Shown here: positions 1 to 10,376 of the stretch, in pieces | How the letters are laid out: every line of letters starts with the position of its first letter | Numbering within the stretch: the stretch's first letter is position 1 | Origin: Pseudomonas massiliensis | Lineage (GTDB): Bacteria > Pseudomonadota > Gammaproteobacteria > Pseudomonadales > Pseudomonadaceae | DNA length: 64,000 nt | Assembly (NCBI RefSeq): GCF_000826105.1 | Contig: NZ_CCYK01000004.1 | Span: 186,001-250,000 of the forward strand | Direction of reading: 5' to 3' | Translations under genes and position numbers: made by a program | Notes under the pieces: generated by a model | What the model was told of the DNA's origin: nothing | The model's database searches: none | The model's input: the letters and a program-made list of their open reading frames with translations, nothing else

Positions 1-1034
1 GCCAGTGCCCTGAGCGAGCGTAGCAAGCCCTTCCAGGCCGGATTGCTCTGGATGCGCAAATGCTCCAGCGAGGCGTGCAGGTCGCTCAGCGCTTCGGCGA
101 AGGAATCGTCATACACGAATGGCTGGCGCAGTTGCAGGGTTTCCGAGAGGCGCTGGCAGGCACTGCCCTGTTGGCGCAGCAGCCGTTGGCAGCGGAACAG
201 GACGTCGCTGTGGAAGAAGGCTTCGGCCAGGGCGTTATAAGGGTAGTGAGTGGAACTAGCGCGCTCGTGAATATCCTGGGCGAGAAAATACAGTTTCAGG
301 TAGCGACTGACCTTGGAGCCAGGCCGGGAATTGCCTACTCGGTTGAAGATGATTTCCTTGGACGTATTCAGCGCAGCCACCACGCGGCCGTTCTGGCGAG
401 CCAGCTCCAGGCGGCGACCCTCCACGTCCAGGCCGCGGATGGGTTCGAACAGGGAAGACTTGATCTTCAGATATTGGCCGAGTTCGAAGAATACCCGCGC
501 CAGGCTCTGCTGCACCGGCTGGTTGGAAAACAGGGCCTGCCACAATACGGACAGCAGGCCGTACCAGGCCGCCCCTGCCACCAGCAAGGCAGGTTCGCGC
601 CAATAGCTGGCCAGCTCGCCGCCGCGCTGGTCTACCCCGATCATGGTGTACACCGCCAGGATGAGCGTGGCATAGGCAATAGCGCCATAACGCTCCCCCA
701 ATGCGCCCAGCATCGTCAAGGCAAAGGCGGCGACCGCCATGGCAGGTACGAAAACCAGCGGGTAGGGAAACAGCAGCTCTACCGAAAACGCGGCAATGCT
801 GAAACACACCAGGGTGACCAGCAAGGCGGTCAGGCGCCCTTGCCAGTTGTCGTCGGTTTCGGCAAGGGCGCTGGCGATGATGCCCAGGAAAAGAGGGATC
901 AGCATGTGCAAGTCATGCTGCGACCAGCACAGGGCCATGCTGCCCGTGAGGGCAATGAACACTCGCACGCTGTAGCTGAACTTGTCTCGCGCCCAGAGGC
1001 GCCGAAGCGTATTGCCGAGGGATTTGGAAGCCAT
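1..1034 (-). CDS. yccS: YccS-type FUSC family inner-membrane protein, 5' part only
   Basis: The frame opens at an ATG whose reverse complement is at 1032-1034 and stays open to the left edge of the window, so about 344 N-terminal residues are seen of a protein that is usually about 720. The visible part starts MASKSLGNTLRRLW, carries a cluster of hydrophobic segments (about residues 20-160), then a soluble stretch containing LFFPYP-like and AQDIHERASSTHYPYNAL-type motifs that match my recollection of E. coli YccS closely (VELLFPWP, QDIHERASSSH). Members are fusaric-acid-resistance-like integral inner-membrane proteins of unproven substrate. The second membrane block and the C-terminal soluble domain lie outside the window. 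It is divergent from the toxin gene at 1290, separated by an AT-rich gap. Family assignment is firm; function is not known. Confidence 0.85.
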   Translation of the reverse strand, partial: MASKSLGNTLRRLWARDKFSYSVRVFIALTGSMALCWSQHDLHMLIPLFLGIIASALAETDDNWQGRLTALLVTLVCFSIAAFSVELLFPYPLVFVPAMAVAAFALTMLGALGERYGAIAYATLILAVYTMIGVDQRGGELASYWREPALLVAGAAWYGLLSVLWQALFSNQPVQQSLARVFFELGQYLKIKSSLFEPIRGLDVEGRRLELARQNGRVVAALNTSKEIIFNRVGNSRPGSKVSRYLKLYFLAQDIHERASSTHYPYNALAEAFFHSDVLFRCQRLLRQQGSACQRLSETLQLRQPFVYDDSFAEALSDLHASLEHLRIQSNPAWKGLLRSLRAL

Positions 1035-1136
1035 GGAAAAAAGCCGTGGACAGTATGAGGCGATGATACAGGATCAAGGCAAGCTTCACCTCAGCGGCTC
1101 TCCCGGCCTGGCCGCTGGCGCTAAGTGCCAATTTGA

Positions 1137-1195
1137 ATTAGATTTTTACAAATAGAATATTATTTAAATATTAAGAAACATAGTTGAACAATGCG
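1137..1195. other. AT-rich intergenic stretch between yccS and the toxin gene
   Basis: This stretch is dominated by A and T in a GC-rich chromosome, for example TATTATTTAAATATTAAG near 1158-1175. It lies in the divergent gap 1035-1289 and probably holds the promoters of yccS and the toxin gene, but I could not pick a convincing -35/-10 pair. The compositional break fits the edge of an acquired module. Confidence 0.4.
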
Positions 1196-1289
1196 TGTAG
1201 GAAAGAGGGAAGTTTTGCCCTTCGAACTTGCCTTGCATAAAACCCGCTTCCCATAATCGCCCAAGTTTCAAAAGTGCAAGGAGCACTGG

Positions 1290-2654
1290 GTGCAATATGG
1301 AGTAGGGGCAAGTTGGCTACGCCTGAGTGAGTGGCTGGAAACAAAAGGCTGGCATCTGCCGGGAAGCGCCATTCGTAGTAACTTGCCATCAAGCGCCTTG
1401 ATCAGAAGACGGGTGCTCGCTATCCAGAGCGCCAGTGAAGAAGGCCGACGGATCACCGCCATCAGGCTTCGCCAACGTCTTGAAGACCTCGATATCGATG
1501 ACGTTCTAGACAGCTTGATGGGAGAGGCTGAAACCCTCGCCATGTACATGGCTGCCGCGGCCCTGGGTGGCGGTACTATCGGGGCGATCGGCGGCAGTTT
1601 CGCCGGTGGCATGGGCGCGGGGCCGGGGTTCGTCAGTGGTGCCACGCTGGGCCTGCGCACCGCGGGTGCCGCCATTGGCGTCTTTGGGCTCGCTGAGCTG
1701 GCCGGTGACCTTGCGGAGAAACTTCCCCGTATCGCCGGCCTGTATGCCCAGGCGTCCTGGCAGGCCTACAACAGCGTCACCGAAAACCGGGATCCGCTGG
1801 GCCGGCACTACGCTACAAGGCTCACCGGCAATGGCAGCCTGAAGTTCGGGCTAGCGCATGAAGAAGCGGTGATGCTGCTATTGAGCGCCGTGGTCGCTTA
1901 CCTGCTGAGGGAGCGGGGCAACCTGAACGGGCTGGCCAGCAAACTGCAAACGACCCAGCGCGGCAAACGGATCGCTCAATGGGTGGCCAAGCACCAGGAG
2001 GCCTTGCTGGCCCACCCCGCGCTGCAGCCACGCAGGCCATTGTTCGCAATGGCCGAGGCGCCGCATACCCAGGTGACGCCACTAAGGCATGCGCCCGGCG
2101 CGCAGCCGAATGACAAACATGCCCCGCATGGCCGCCAATATCGCCGCGCACCGCGCCACCAGGTGCCTTGCTTCAAGGCCTACAGGTTGCCGAAGAAAAA
2201 GATTCCTGAATTCGACCGACAGCTCAAAGGCCAAGAAGGGGGACTGAATGATTTGACGGTTCAGGAGTATTTGGATGGGAGGGCTTTGTTTGGGGCAGGG
2301 AATGTGCAGCGAAATAGGCGAGCGGCAATGGATGCCCGTACCAAGTATGCGAAAGGTCTTTATATGGCCATTTCAGATGAACTAGCGCAGCAGGGGGTAT
2401 CTTGGGATCAGGCAGATCGTATGGCTCAAAAAATGACTGATGAGAAAATGAGAAATTTAGCAGCCTTGCATAATCCCGATATGATTGCTGGTGGAATGGA
2501 CAGAATCGCTGGGTTTGGTGATCGGCAAGTCAATGCTACTATTGGTCCGCAATGGCGAAGTCGCCTTGGCGAGCTTGATAAAATCGCAAATGAAGTACCC
2601 TCGAATCTCAGGCAGCAAACTAAATTGAACGCAGTACTCGTTAGGTGCATGTAG
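1290..2654 (+). CDS. Tde1-like DNase toxin (glycine zipper N-terminus, Ntox15/Toxin_43 C-terminus)
   Basis: A 454-residue polymorphic toxin. The start is GTG at 1290, preceded by AAGGAG at 1278-1283 with a six-base spacer. Residues about 88-140 form a glycine/alanine-rich hydrophobic block (GGGTIGAIGGSFAGG and further GxxxG spacing), resembling the glycine zipper of Agrobacterium Tde1, which is reported to help permeabilise membranes. Residues about 300-454 match the Ntox15 family: CFKAYRLPKKKIPEFDRQL, then LHNPDM with H394 and D397 as the HxxD catalytic pair, then a GFGD and QWRSRL segment. Tde1 proteins are type VI secretion DNase effectors that degrade target-cell DNA. No VgrG, PAAR or adaptor gene is nearby, so this is an orphan cargo and delivery by T6SS is inferred. 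Base composition drops in GC after about 2160, where the toxin tip begins. The immunity gene follows after 9 bases. Confidence 0.85.
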   Translation: MQYGVGASWLRLSEWLETKGWHLPGSAIRSNLPSSALIRRRVLAIQSASEEGRRITAIRLRQRLEDLDIDDVLDSLMGEAETLAMYMAAAALGGGTIGAIGGSFAGGMGAGPGFVSGATLGLRTAGAAIGVFGLAELAGDLAEKLPRIAGLYAQASWQAYNSVTENRDPLGRHYATRLTGNGSLKFGLAHEEAVMLLLSAVVAYLLRERGNLNGLASKLQTTQRGKRIAQWVAKHQEALLAHPALQPRRPLFAMAEAPHTQVTPLRHAPGAQPNDKHAPHGRQYRRAPRHQVPCFKAYRLPKKKIPEFDRQLKGQEGGLNDLTVQEYLDGRALFGAGNVQRNRRAAMDARTKYAKGLYMAISDELAQQGVSWDQADRMAQKMTDEKMRNLAALHNPDMIAGGMDRIAGFGDRQVNATIGPQWRSRLGELDKIANEVPSNLRQQTKLNAVLVRCM

Positions 2655-2663
2655 GAGGGCAGC

Positions 2664-3305
2664 ATGGACGATGGCTTTGAATATTTTCTGAAGAAATTCG
2701 GTAATGGATTTGATCGGCGCGAAGTTTCTCAAGGTTCTATAGAGCATTACAAAGGAAGGCTTCCTGCCAAACTTATGGAATATTGGCAGGCCTATGGCTG
2801 GTGTGGCTATGCAGACGGCTTGTTCTGGACAGTAAACCCTCAGGACTACAAGCCGGTGGTGGACGCTTTTCTTGACGGAACGGAGTTTGCAACCTCTGAC
2901 ACCTACCACGTTATTGCCAAGAATGGATTTGGAGAATTGTATCTTTGGGGAGAAGAGACAGCGCAGTCTCTTACGATATCTTCCTATTTCAATAAATACT
3001 TTTACCATGCCTGGGCGCCGAAACGTCATGGAGATCCCCGGGCTGTAACTTCATTCTTTGCGTTCCAGTCACCGGAGTACAACGATCTGGACGGCCTATT
3101 TTCACCCGCTCTAAAGACCCTTGGACGTCTAAAATACGACGAAATCTACGGCTTCGTTCCGGCTCTCGCCTTCGGCGGCGAGCCTTCCCTCAAGCGCTTG
3201 AAAAAGGTCAAGGACGTGGAGCATATGCTGCTGCTCGCTCAGCTGGAGCCCTTGCAGCACTGGGAGTTTCCGGGTTGGAACTTGGCCGAAGACGTCGATA
3301 GCTAA
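2664..3305 (+). CDS. Tdi1-like immunity protein (GAD-like and DUF1851 domains)
   Basis: A 213-residue acidic cytosolic protein beginning 9 bases after the toxin stop, with GGAGGG just upstream of the ATG. The N-terminal half (LPAKLMEYWQAYGWCGYADGLFW, then NPQDYKPVVDAFL) resembles GAD-like domains. The following FGELYLWGEET and the later EIYGFVPALAFGG/VEHMLLLAQL segments resemble DUF1851. This two-domain arrangement is that of Agrobacterium Tdi1, the immunity protein that binds and neutralises the Tde1 DNase. The adjacency, order and shared low GC content support a cognate pair. No signal peptide is visible, which fits protection in the cytoplasm against a DNase. Binding to the neighbouring toxin is inferred. 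Confidence 0.8.
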   Translation: MDDGFEYFLKKFGNGFDRREVSQGSIEHYKGRLPAKLMEYWQAYGWCGYADGLFWTVNPQDYKPVVDAFLDGTEFATSDTYHVIAKNGFGELYLWGEETAQSLTISSYFNKYFYHAWAPKRHGDPRAVTSFFAFQSPEYNDLDGLFSPALKTLGRLKYDEIYGFVPALAFGGEPSLKRLKKVKDVEHMLLLAQLEPLQHWEFPGWNLAEDVDS

Positions 3306-3331
3306 AATTGATACTCGGTGATGCTGCGTTG

Positions 3332-3387
3332 AAAACTCCCTCGGAATGCTCATTTACAACCCGTAACTCCGCTTCCTCGGCTGTTTT
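3332..3387. repeat. Large imperfect palindrome downstream of the immunity gene
   Basis: Outer arms AAAAC (3332-3336) and GTTTT (3383-3387) are followed inward by further complementary blocks (CC/GG, GGA/TCC, GC/GC, TTAC at 3354-3357 with GTAA at 3363-3366) separated by mismatches, around a five-base centre. Together with the preceding GATGCTGCGTTG it looks like a short sequence that I recall recurring between genes in many Pseudomonas genomes, but I cannot verify this. It sits between the convergent immunity and selO genes and may act as a terminator. The rest of 3388-3545 holds no gene that I can support. Confidence 0.45.
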
Positions 3388-3545
3388 GGTCTTGCCTGCG
3401 CGGCCCGGCCTGACCTTCGTCTCAAGACTGTCACACAGACCCTGAAGGCTTGTCTTTATCGAGGGCTTGCCGTGGTGCCGTAGGTTAGTGCGGCTATTCC
3501 GAGCCCTATCGCAAGCACTCTTGCTATCGCGATGTTCGACCGGTG

Positions 3546-5015
<1,470 letters not shown>

Positions 5016-5047
5016 TCACCGAAAAGAGCATAGAGGATGGACCGTTC

Positions 5048-8000
5048 TCAGGCCGGATCGGTGCGATCGGAACCTGGGTTGCGTACCGCCAGCTGTCGCT
5101 CGACGCCCTCGAGGTTCTTCAGGTGCACCTCCAGCTGGCGAAACGATATGTTCACGCCATGCTTCTTGAACTCGGTATTGATGAAGCGGTTGATCTCGTC
5201 AAGCGCCGGGTTGCGGTCTCCGAGGTCTCGCACATGCATGCGCAGTTCATGGTCAAGGCTGCTTTCGCCGAAGGCCAGGAAATAGACGAGGGGGGCAGGG
5301 TCCTTCAACACCCTGGGGTTTTCGTCCGCGGCTTGCAACAAGAGCTGGCGTACCACGTCCAGGTCCGAACCGTAGTCCACACCGATTTTCAATGTGACCC
5401 GGGTAATGGTATCGGTCAGCGACCAGTTGATCAGTTGCCCGGTGATGAAGGTCTTGTTGGGGACAATGATGTCCTTGCGGTCGAAGTCGGTAATGGTGGT
5501 GGCGCGAATGCGGATCTTGCTCACCGTGCCGGACAGGTTGCCGATGGTGATGGTGTCACCGATGCGCACTGGGCGTTCGAACAGGATCATGATGCCGGAA
5601 ATGAAGTTGGCGAAGATCTCCTGCATGCCGAAGCCCAAGCCCACGGACAAGGCCGCCACCAGCCACTGCAATTTGTCCCAGCTCACTCCCAGGGTGGAGA
5701 GGGTGGAGACGAAACCGATGCCGGCGATGGTGTACGACAACAAGGTGGTGGTGGCATAGGCGCTGCCCTGGGCCAGATTGAGCTTGGACAGCACGAACAC
5801 TTCCAGCAGGCCCGGCAGGTTGCCCGCGAGCACGAAGGTGATGCCGATGATCACCAGCGCGCCGAGGAAGTCGCCCAGGCTGATGGGCACCATGCTCATG
5901 CTCGCGCCCGTGCCGCTGGTGTATTCGTAGAGGGTGATGTTGTCCAGGTAGGCGAAGACACTGATCAGGTCGGCCCATACCCAGTAAAGCGCGCCAAGGA
6001 AGCTGCCCAGCAGCACCAGGCGGATCAGCCTCAGCGACTGCTGGTTCACCTGCTCGATGTCCAGGGTAGGCTCCTCGATCAGGGTCTCCGGGTCACCGCC
6101 GGTTTCCCGCGCCGCCTGACGCTTGCTCAGGGCCCGGTTATAGGCCAGGCGCCGGGCCGCTACGCTCAGGCCGCGCACGAAGGCCGCCTCGATCACCAGC
6201 CAGAGCATCATCAGGTAAAGGGTGTCGATCAGCCGATCAGTCAGCTTGAGCGCGGTGTAGTAGTAGCCGAAGCAGACCGCCAGGAACAGGCCCACGGGCA
6301 GCAAGGTGAAGGCGACGCCGATCAGCTTGCGGAACAGCGAGGCATTGCGATGGGTGGGGCTGGACAGCAGCAGGCGGCTGAGCAGCCAGGCCATGAGGGC
6401 GAAGCAGGCCAGCACCACCAGGATGCCGAGGGTATCGTCGGCCAGCCCGGACGGTTGCAGTTCCGCCACCGCCACCACCGCCACCAGGGCCATGACCACG
6501 ATGCCCAGGCGCCGCACCCAGCCCTGAAGGAAGGTGACCTGGGCCTTTTCCCAACGGAAGTGAAGCTCGGCGACCCCGCCCGGTGCCAGCACCCGGTAGG
6601 CCGTGTAGAACACCAGCCAGGCCTGTGCCATTTGCAGCAGGGCCGAGCCCAGGCTCAGGTTCTGCCCGCGCGCGTCGATCTGCAGGGCGATACCGCACAC
6701 CGCCAGGGCCAGGGCGACCGGCATGGCCAGCAGTACGTTCACCAGGATGGCCAGCGGCGTGTGCCATTGGCTATCGCGGCGGAAATGCCCGACGTTTCGG
6801 TGGACCTGGCCGAGCTTGTCGTACAGGTACTTGCGGCGCCACAGCAAGGCGCCAATGGCCAGCAGCAACGGAAGGAACAACAGCGGGCGTTGCGCCAGGC
6901 CGTCGGCAAGTTCCTTGACGCTCGATACCCAAGGCAGGGTGGTCACCTGCTTGGCCATGCGCCGCGGCAGGTTGCTCAGCCACTCGGTGTCCAGGGGTTT
7001 GTTGCTGGGAATCCAGAACATCTGTTCGTCCAGGGTCGCGCGCAGCCCCTGGGCGGTGTCCAGCAATTGCTTCTGGTTGAGTTGCAGTGTGATGGATTCA
7101 TTGAGCAGGGCGCTGAGTTCCCGGTTCAGGCGCTCGAGCAGGTCCGCTCGGGTCACGGCCATGTCCAGCAGCGACTTGCGCAGCGCCGGGGTGGCCTGCT
7201 CCGCGGGCTGGCTGGCGAGCAGGTTATCCACGTAGGTCGCCGGGTTGCTCAGGGCCTCGCGTTGCTGATTGACGTCGAACTGATACAGGCGGATGTCGGC
7301 GATGCGATCTGCCAGGTTCCGGTCCACCTTGAGGGTGGGCAGCGCCTGCTTCTGGGTATAGAGGATCTTGGACAGCAGCAGGCTGCCCTTGAGGACGTTG
7401 ATCTGCTCATCCAGGGCCTGGTCAGCCTGGGTCAGGGTGTCCAGTTGCTGTTTGGTGTGCAGGTTGCGCTGGGTCAGCTCGTTGAGCTCGTCCGTGCTGC
7501 GCAGCAGGTAGTCCGAGAGCTTCACGTTGGTCGCGCTTTCGGTGGCCAGCAAGCTGCTGTTGCCCGCTTTCTGCGCCTCCAGCGACTGCTGTGTCACGGT
7601 TTCCTGGGATTGCGCCAGGCGCTTCTGGTTGATCAGTGACTGCAGGTCCTGGATTTCCTGCGCCAAGCGACCGATTTTCTCTATCAGCAGGTCGTGCTGG
7701 CTGTTGCCCAGGTCTTGCAGCAGGCTGTTGCCGGCCAGTTCCTGGCGGCGCAGGTTGATCAGCGCATTGAGCGAAGCCTGCTCGGCCAGGTATTGATTGC
7801 GCAGGTCTGAACTGAGCGGTTTACCCGCGTCCTTGCCGTTTTTCAGGATGGCGTTGATCTGGCCGATCCGGGTTTGCGCGTCGGCGATCTCGGTCTGGGC
7901 CCGCTCCGGACGGGTTTGCGCGGTGATGGCCAGGGTATTGGCTTCCCCCAAGGCCTTTTGCAGCTCAGTCTGCTGGTTGCCGCGATCGGCCAGCAATTGC

Positions 8001-8350
8001 TCCAGCTGAGGCACGCTGGCATTGGCATAGCGCTGTGCCACGGGCAGTGTCCGGGTTGCTTTCAGGCGGTCCAGCTCGCGCTGGTTCTCGCTGGTTTGCC
8101 GCGGCGCCTCGGCGATCTGTTGCTTCACTTGCGCCAGTTGTTGTTCTCGCTCGGCCTTGGTGCCGAGCAGCGCCAGGGTTTGCTCCAGTACCTGCTCCAG
8201 GGCTTTCTGGTCGGCGTCCGGCAGCTTGCGTTCAGCGATATGGTCGAGGCTTTGCTGGACGCTGGCCGGGGTGGGCGCGTCCGCGGCAATCGCCATGGGA
8301 GTGAGCAACCCAAGTAGGGCTGCCCAGAGAAAAGCACGAAGAATAGGCAT
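5048..8350 (-). CDS. mscK: Mechanosensitive channel MscK/KefA family
   Basis: A large (1100-residue) MscS-superfamily channel that opens under membrane tension to release ions after hypo-osmotic shock. An N-terminal signal peptide (MPILRAFLWAALLGLLTPMA, cleavage near AIAAD) precedes a long coiled-coil-rich periplasmic region (to about residue 470, many Q/E/L heptads). A block of transmembrane segments follows (about 480-910). The MscS pore helix and beta domain come next (IFANFISGIMILFERPVRIGD near 916-940, then DFDRKDIIVPN), and a C-terminal alpha/beta domain ends the protein. The length is close to E. coli MscK (1120). No K+-gating feature can be read from sequence, so the paralogous YjeP/MscM type remains possible. 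selO follows 38 bases downstream. The ribosome binding site before the ATG is weak. Confidence 0.9.
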   Translation of the reverse strand: MPILRAFLWAALLGLLTPMAIAADAPTPASVQQSLDHIAERKLPDADQKALEQVLEQTLALLGTKAEREQQLAQVKQQIAEAPRQTSENQRELDRLKATRTLPVAQRYANASVPQLEQLLADRGNQQTELQKALGEANTLAITAQTRPERAQTEIADAQTRIGQINAILKNGKDAGKPLSSDLRNQYLAEQASLNALINLRRQELAGNSLLQDLGNSQHDLLIEKIGRLAQEIQDLQSLINQKRLAQSQETVTQQSLEAQKAGNSSLLATESATNVKLSDYLLRSTDELNELTQRNLHTKQQLDTLTQADQALDEQINVLKGSLLLSKILYTQKQALPTLKVDRNLADRIADIRLYQFDVNQQREALSNPATYVDNLLASQPAEQATPALRKSLLDMAVTRADLLERLNRELSALLNESITLQLNQKQLLDTAQGLRATLDEQMFWIPSNKPLDTEWLSNLPRRMAKQVTTLPWVSSVKELADGLAQRPLLFLPLLLAIGALLWRRKYLYDKLGQVHRNVGHFRRDSQWHTPLAILVNVLLAMPVALALAVCGIALQIDARGQNLSLGSALLQMAQAWLVFYTAYRVLAPGGVAELHFRWEKAQVTFLQGWVRRLGIVVMALVAVVAVAELQPSGLADDTLGILVVLACFALMAWLLSRLLLSSPTHRNASLFRKLIGVAFTLLPVGLFLAVCFGYYYTALKLTDRLIDTLYLMMLWLVIEAAFVRGLSVAARRLAYNRALSKRQAARETGGDPETLIEEPTLDIEQVNQQSLRLIRLVLLGSFLGALYWVWADLISVFAYLDNITLYEYTSGTGASMSMVPISLGDFLGALVIIGITFVLAGNLPGLLEVFVLSKLNLAQGSAYATTTLLSYTIAGIGFVSTLSTLGVSWDKLQWLVAALSVGLGFGMQEIFANFISGIMILFERPVRIGDTITIGNLSGTVSKIRIRATTITDFDRKDIIVPNKTFITGQLINWSLTDTITRVTLKIGVDYGSDLDVVRQLLLQAADENPRVLKDPAPLVYFLAFGESSLDHELRMHVRDLGDRNPALDEINRFINTEFKKHGVNISFRQLEVHLKNLEGVERQLAVRNPGSDRTDPA

Positions 8351-8461
8351 GGCTAAGAAAGGTCAACTGACGAAACCTGGAAGTTTACCGGCTCCGGCCT
8401 TTCCTGTGGCAGCGTTATGCGGCTGGGTCGTGCATCCCGGCGCGCATTTTCAAACCAGTAG

Positions 8462-10204
8462 TTAGAGGAACAGCCCGGGCCCAGGTTTGCTACCTTCGGG
8501 GAAACGTACCCCCACCTTGGCGATGCGGTTGGCATCCATGAGCGCTACGGTCCACAGCGTGCCGTTCCATTCAACCTGGTCACCCACCACGGGCGCGCCA
8601 CCCACGCGGTGACTGATGAACCTGCCAAGGGAGGTTTGCGGGTCCTCGCCTTCAAGCTGCAGGCCATAGAGCGCGGCGACCGCGCCCAGTTCGGCGTCGC
8701 CCTCGAGCACGAAGTCGCCGAAAAAGCGCAGGTCCAGCCCGCGTTCCGGGGCCTGGCTGAACAATTTGCCCAAGGCCGGCAGGTCATGCTCATGGCCGAT
8801 CACGCAGAGAATATCGTCCGCTTCCAGCACCGTACTGCCGGACGGGTGCAACAACTGCTCGTTGCGGAAAAGCGCGGCGATGCGCGTGCCTTCCGGCATT
8901 TTCAGTTCCCGCAGCGCGGCGCCGATGCACCATTTTTCGGCGCCCAGTCGATAGACGAACAGCTCCCACTCGCTGGTGTGGTGCACCTCCAGGGCGGAGC
9001 GGGAGATCGGCGCCGGATCCGGCGGTACCGTAACCTTGAGCAGGCGCGCCATCCACGGCAGGCTGGTGCCCTGCACGAGCAGCGAAACCAGCACGATGAA
9101 AAAGGCCAGGTTGAAGTACAGCTGGGCCTGGGGCAGCCCGGCCATCAGCGGAAACACCGCCAGGATGATGGGGACCGCGCCGCGCAGGCCTACCCAACTG
9201 ATGAAGCCTTTCTCACGCCCATGGAAGGCCTTGAAAGGCGCCAGGCCTACCAGTACCGAGAGCGGCCGCGCAAAGAGAATCATCCACAAGGCCAGTGCCA
9301 GGGCGGGCAGCGCGATCGGCAGCAGGTCATGAGGTGTGACCAGCAAGCCCAGCACCAGGAACATGCCGATCTGGGCGAGCCAGGCCATGCCGTCGAGCAT
9401 GTGCAGGATGCCATGGCGGCTGCGCACCGGCCTGTTGCCGATGACCAGACCACAAAGGTACACGGCCAGGAAGCCGCTGCCATGCAAGGCATTGGTCAGT
9501 GCGAATACCGCCAGGCCGCCACTGATGACCAGCAGCGGATACAGCCCGTTGGCCAGGTTGATGCGGTTCACGAGGGTAAGCATCAGCCAGCCGCCCGCCA
9601 GCCCGACCAGCCCGCCGATGCCGAATTCACGAACCAGATGCATCAGCAGGCCCAGATGGAAACCCGTTTCGCCGCTGGCAAGCATGTCGATGAGGGTAAC
9701 GGTCAGGAATACCGCCATGGGGTCATTACTGCCGGACTCGATCTCAAGGGTGGCGGTGACCCGCTCGTTCAAGCCCTTGCCGCCCAGCAAGGAGAACACC
9801 GCCGCAGCATCCGTTGAGCCGACGATGGCGCCGATCAGCAGCCCTTGCATGAGGTTGAGGTCGAATAGCCAGGCCGCCACGACGCCGGTGAGCCCGGTGG
9901 TGATCATCACGCCCACGGTGGCCATTGACAGCGCCGGCCACAAGGCTACCCGGAAGCTGGCGACCCGGGTGCGCAAGCCGCCGTCCAGCAAGATCACCGC
10001 CAGGGCGAGGTTGCCGACCAGATAGGCCGTAGGATAGTTGTCGAAGACGATGCCGGCACCATCCACGCCTGCGACCATGCCAACCGCCAGGATGATGACG
10101 AGAATCGGAATGCCGAGGCGAGACGAGAGCGAGCTCACCAGAATGCTCGCACCGACCAGCAACGCGCCGATGAGGAACAGGCTGTTGATGGTTGCGGCAT
10201 CCAA
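8462..10204 (-). CDS. nhaP2: Potassium/proton antiporter NhaP2 (CvrA) family
   Basis: A CPA1 family inner-membrane antiporter with a C-terminal regulatory region. I place the start at TTG 10204 (giving [16 protein letters not shown]): GGAG stands 8 bases upstream and the resulting 580 residues match E. coli NhaP2 (578), whereas an ATG further upstream at 10282 adds 26 residues unlike the family. About 12 membrane segments run to residue about 390, with the conserved [12 protein letters not shown] and [14 protein letters not shown] motifs containing transport-site acids, and [13 protein letters not shown]. The soluble tail holds a TrkA_C-like domain (about 400-490) and a CorC/HlyC-like domain near the end (residues about 500-575). 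The role is K+/H+ exchange for pH and osmotic homeostasis. mscK lies 111 bases downstream on the same strand, giving a small osmotic-stress neighbourhood. Confidence 0.9.
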   Translation of the reverse strand: MDAATINSLFLIGALLVGASILVSSLSSRLGIPILVIILAVGMVAGVDGAGIVFDNYPTAYLVGNLALAVILLDGGLRTRVASFRVALWPALSMATVGVMITTGLTGVVAAWLFDLNLMQGLLIGAIVGSTDAAAVFSLLGGKGLNERVTATLEIESGSNDPMAVFLTVTLIDMLASGETGFHLGLLMHLVREFGIGGLVGLAGGWLMLTLVNRINLANGLYPLLVISGGLAVFALTNALHGSGFLAVYLCGLVIGNRPVRSRHGILHMLDGMAWLAQIGMFLVLGLLVTPHDLLPIALPALALALWMILFARPLSVLVGLAPFKAFHGREKGFISWVGLRGAVPIILAVFPLMAGLPQAQLYFNLAFFIVLVSLLVQGTSLPWMARLLKVTVPPDPAPISRSALEVHHTSEWELFVYRLGAEKWCIGAALRELKMPEGTRIAALFRNEQLLHPSGSTVLEADDILCVIGHEHDLPALGKLFSQAPERGLDLRFFGDFVLEGDAELGAVAALYGLQLEGEDPQTSLGRFISHRVGGAPVVGDQVEWNGTLWTVALMDANRIAKVGVRFPEGSKPGPGLFL

Positions 10205-10326
10205 GGGCAGTACTCCATTCAAATCAAGGGCAAGGCACGTGCAGAGAACGTGCCAACCGATTCTAACCCGTAGCTTTGGCATTCTGTCAAAGCACGTCTG
10301 ATTCTGATGCCAAGGGTAGGCCGCGG

Positions 10327-10357
10327 AAATGAAACGGCCCGGCTATCAGCCGGGCCG
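10327..10357 (-). terminator. Rho-independent terminator of putA
   Basis: A perfect 10-bp stem (CGGCCCGGCT at 10335-10344, AGCCGGGCCG at 10348-10357) with a 3-base loop is followed, reading the minus strand, by TTTCATTTCC. It lies 20 bases past the putA stop codon. Confidence 0.8.
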
Positions 10358-10376
10358 CAGGGTGTCGCAACCAGGG

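Noticed and set aside
60..1058. A 332-codon plus-strand frame opposite the left-edge gene.
   Set aside because: The minus-strand frame matches YccS throughout, so this is its antisense.
5123..7639. A very long open frame on the plus strand opposite mscK (838 codons).
   Set aside because: Its translation is rich in Gln/Gly/Ala/His without any family motif, as expected for the antisense of GC-rich coding DNA. The mscK frame has full domain support.
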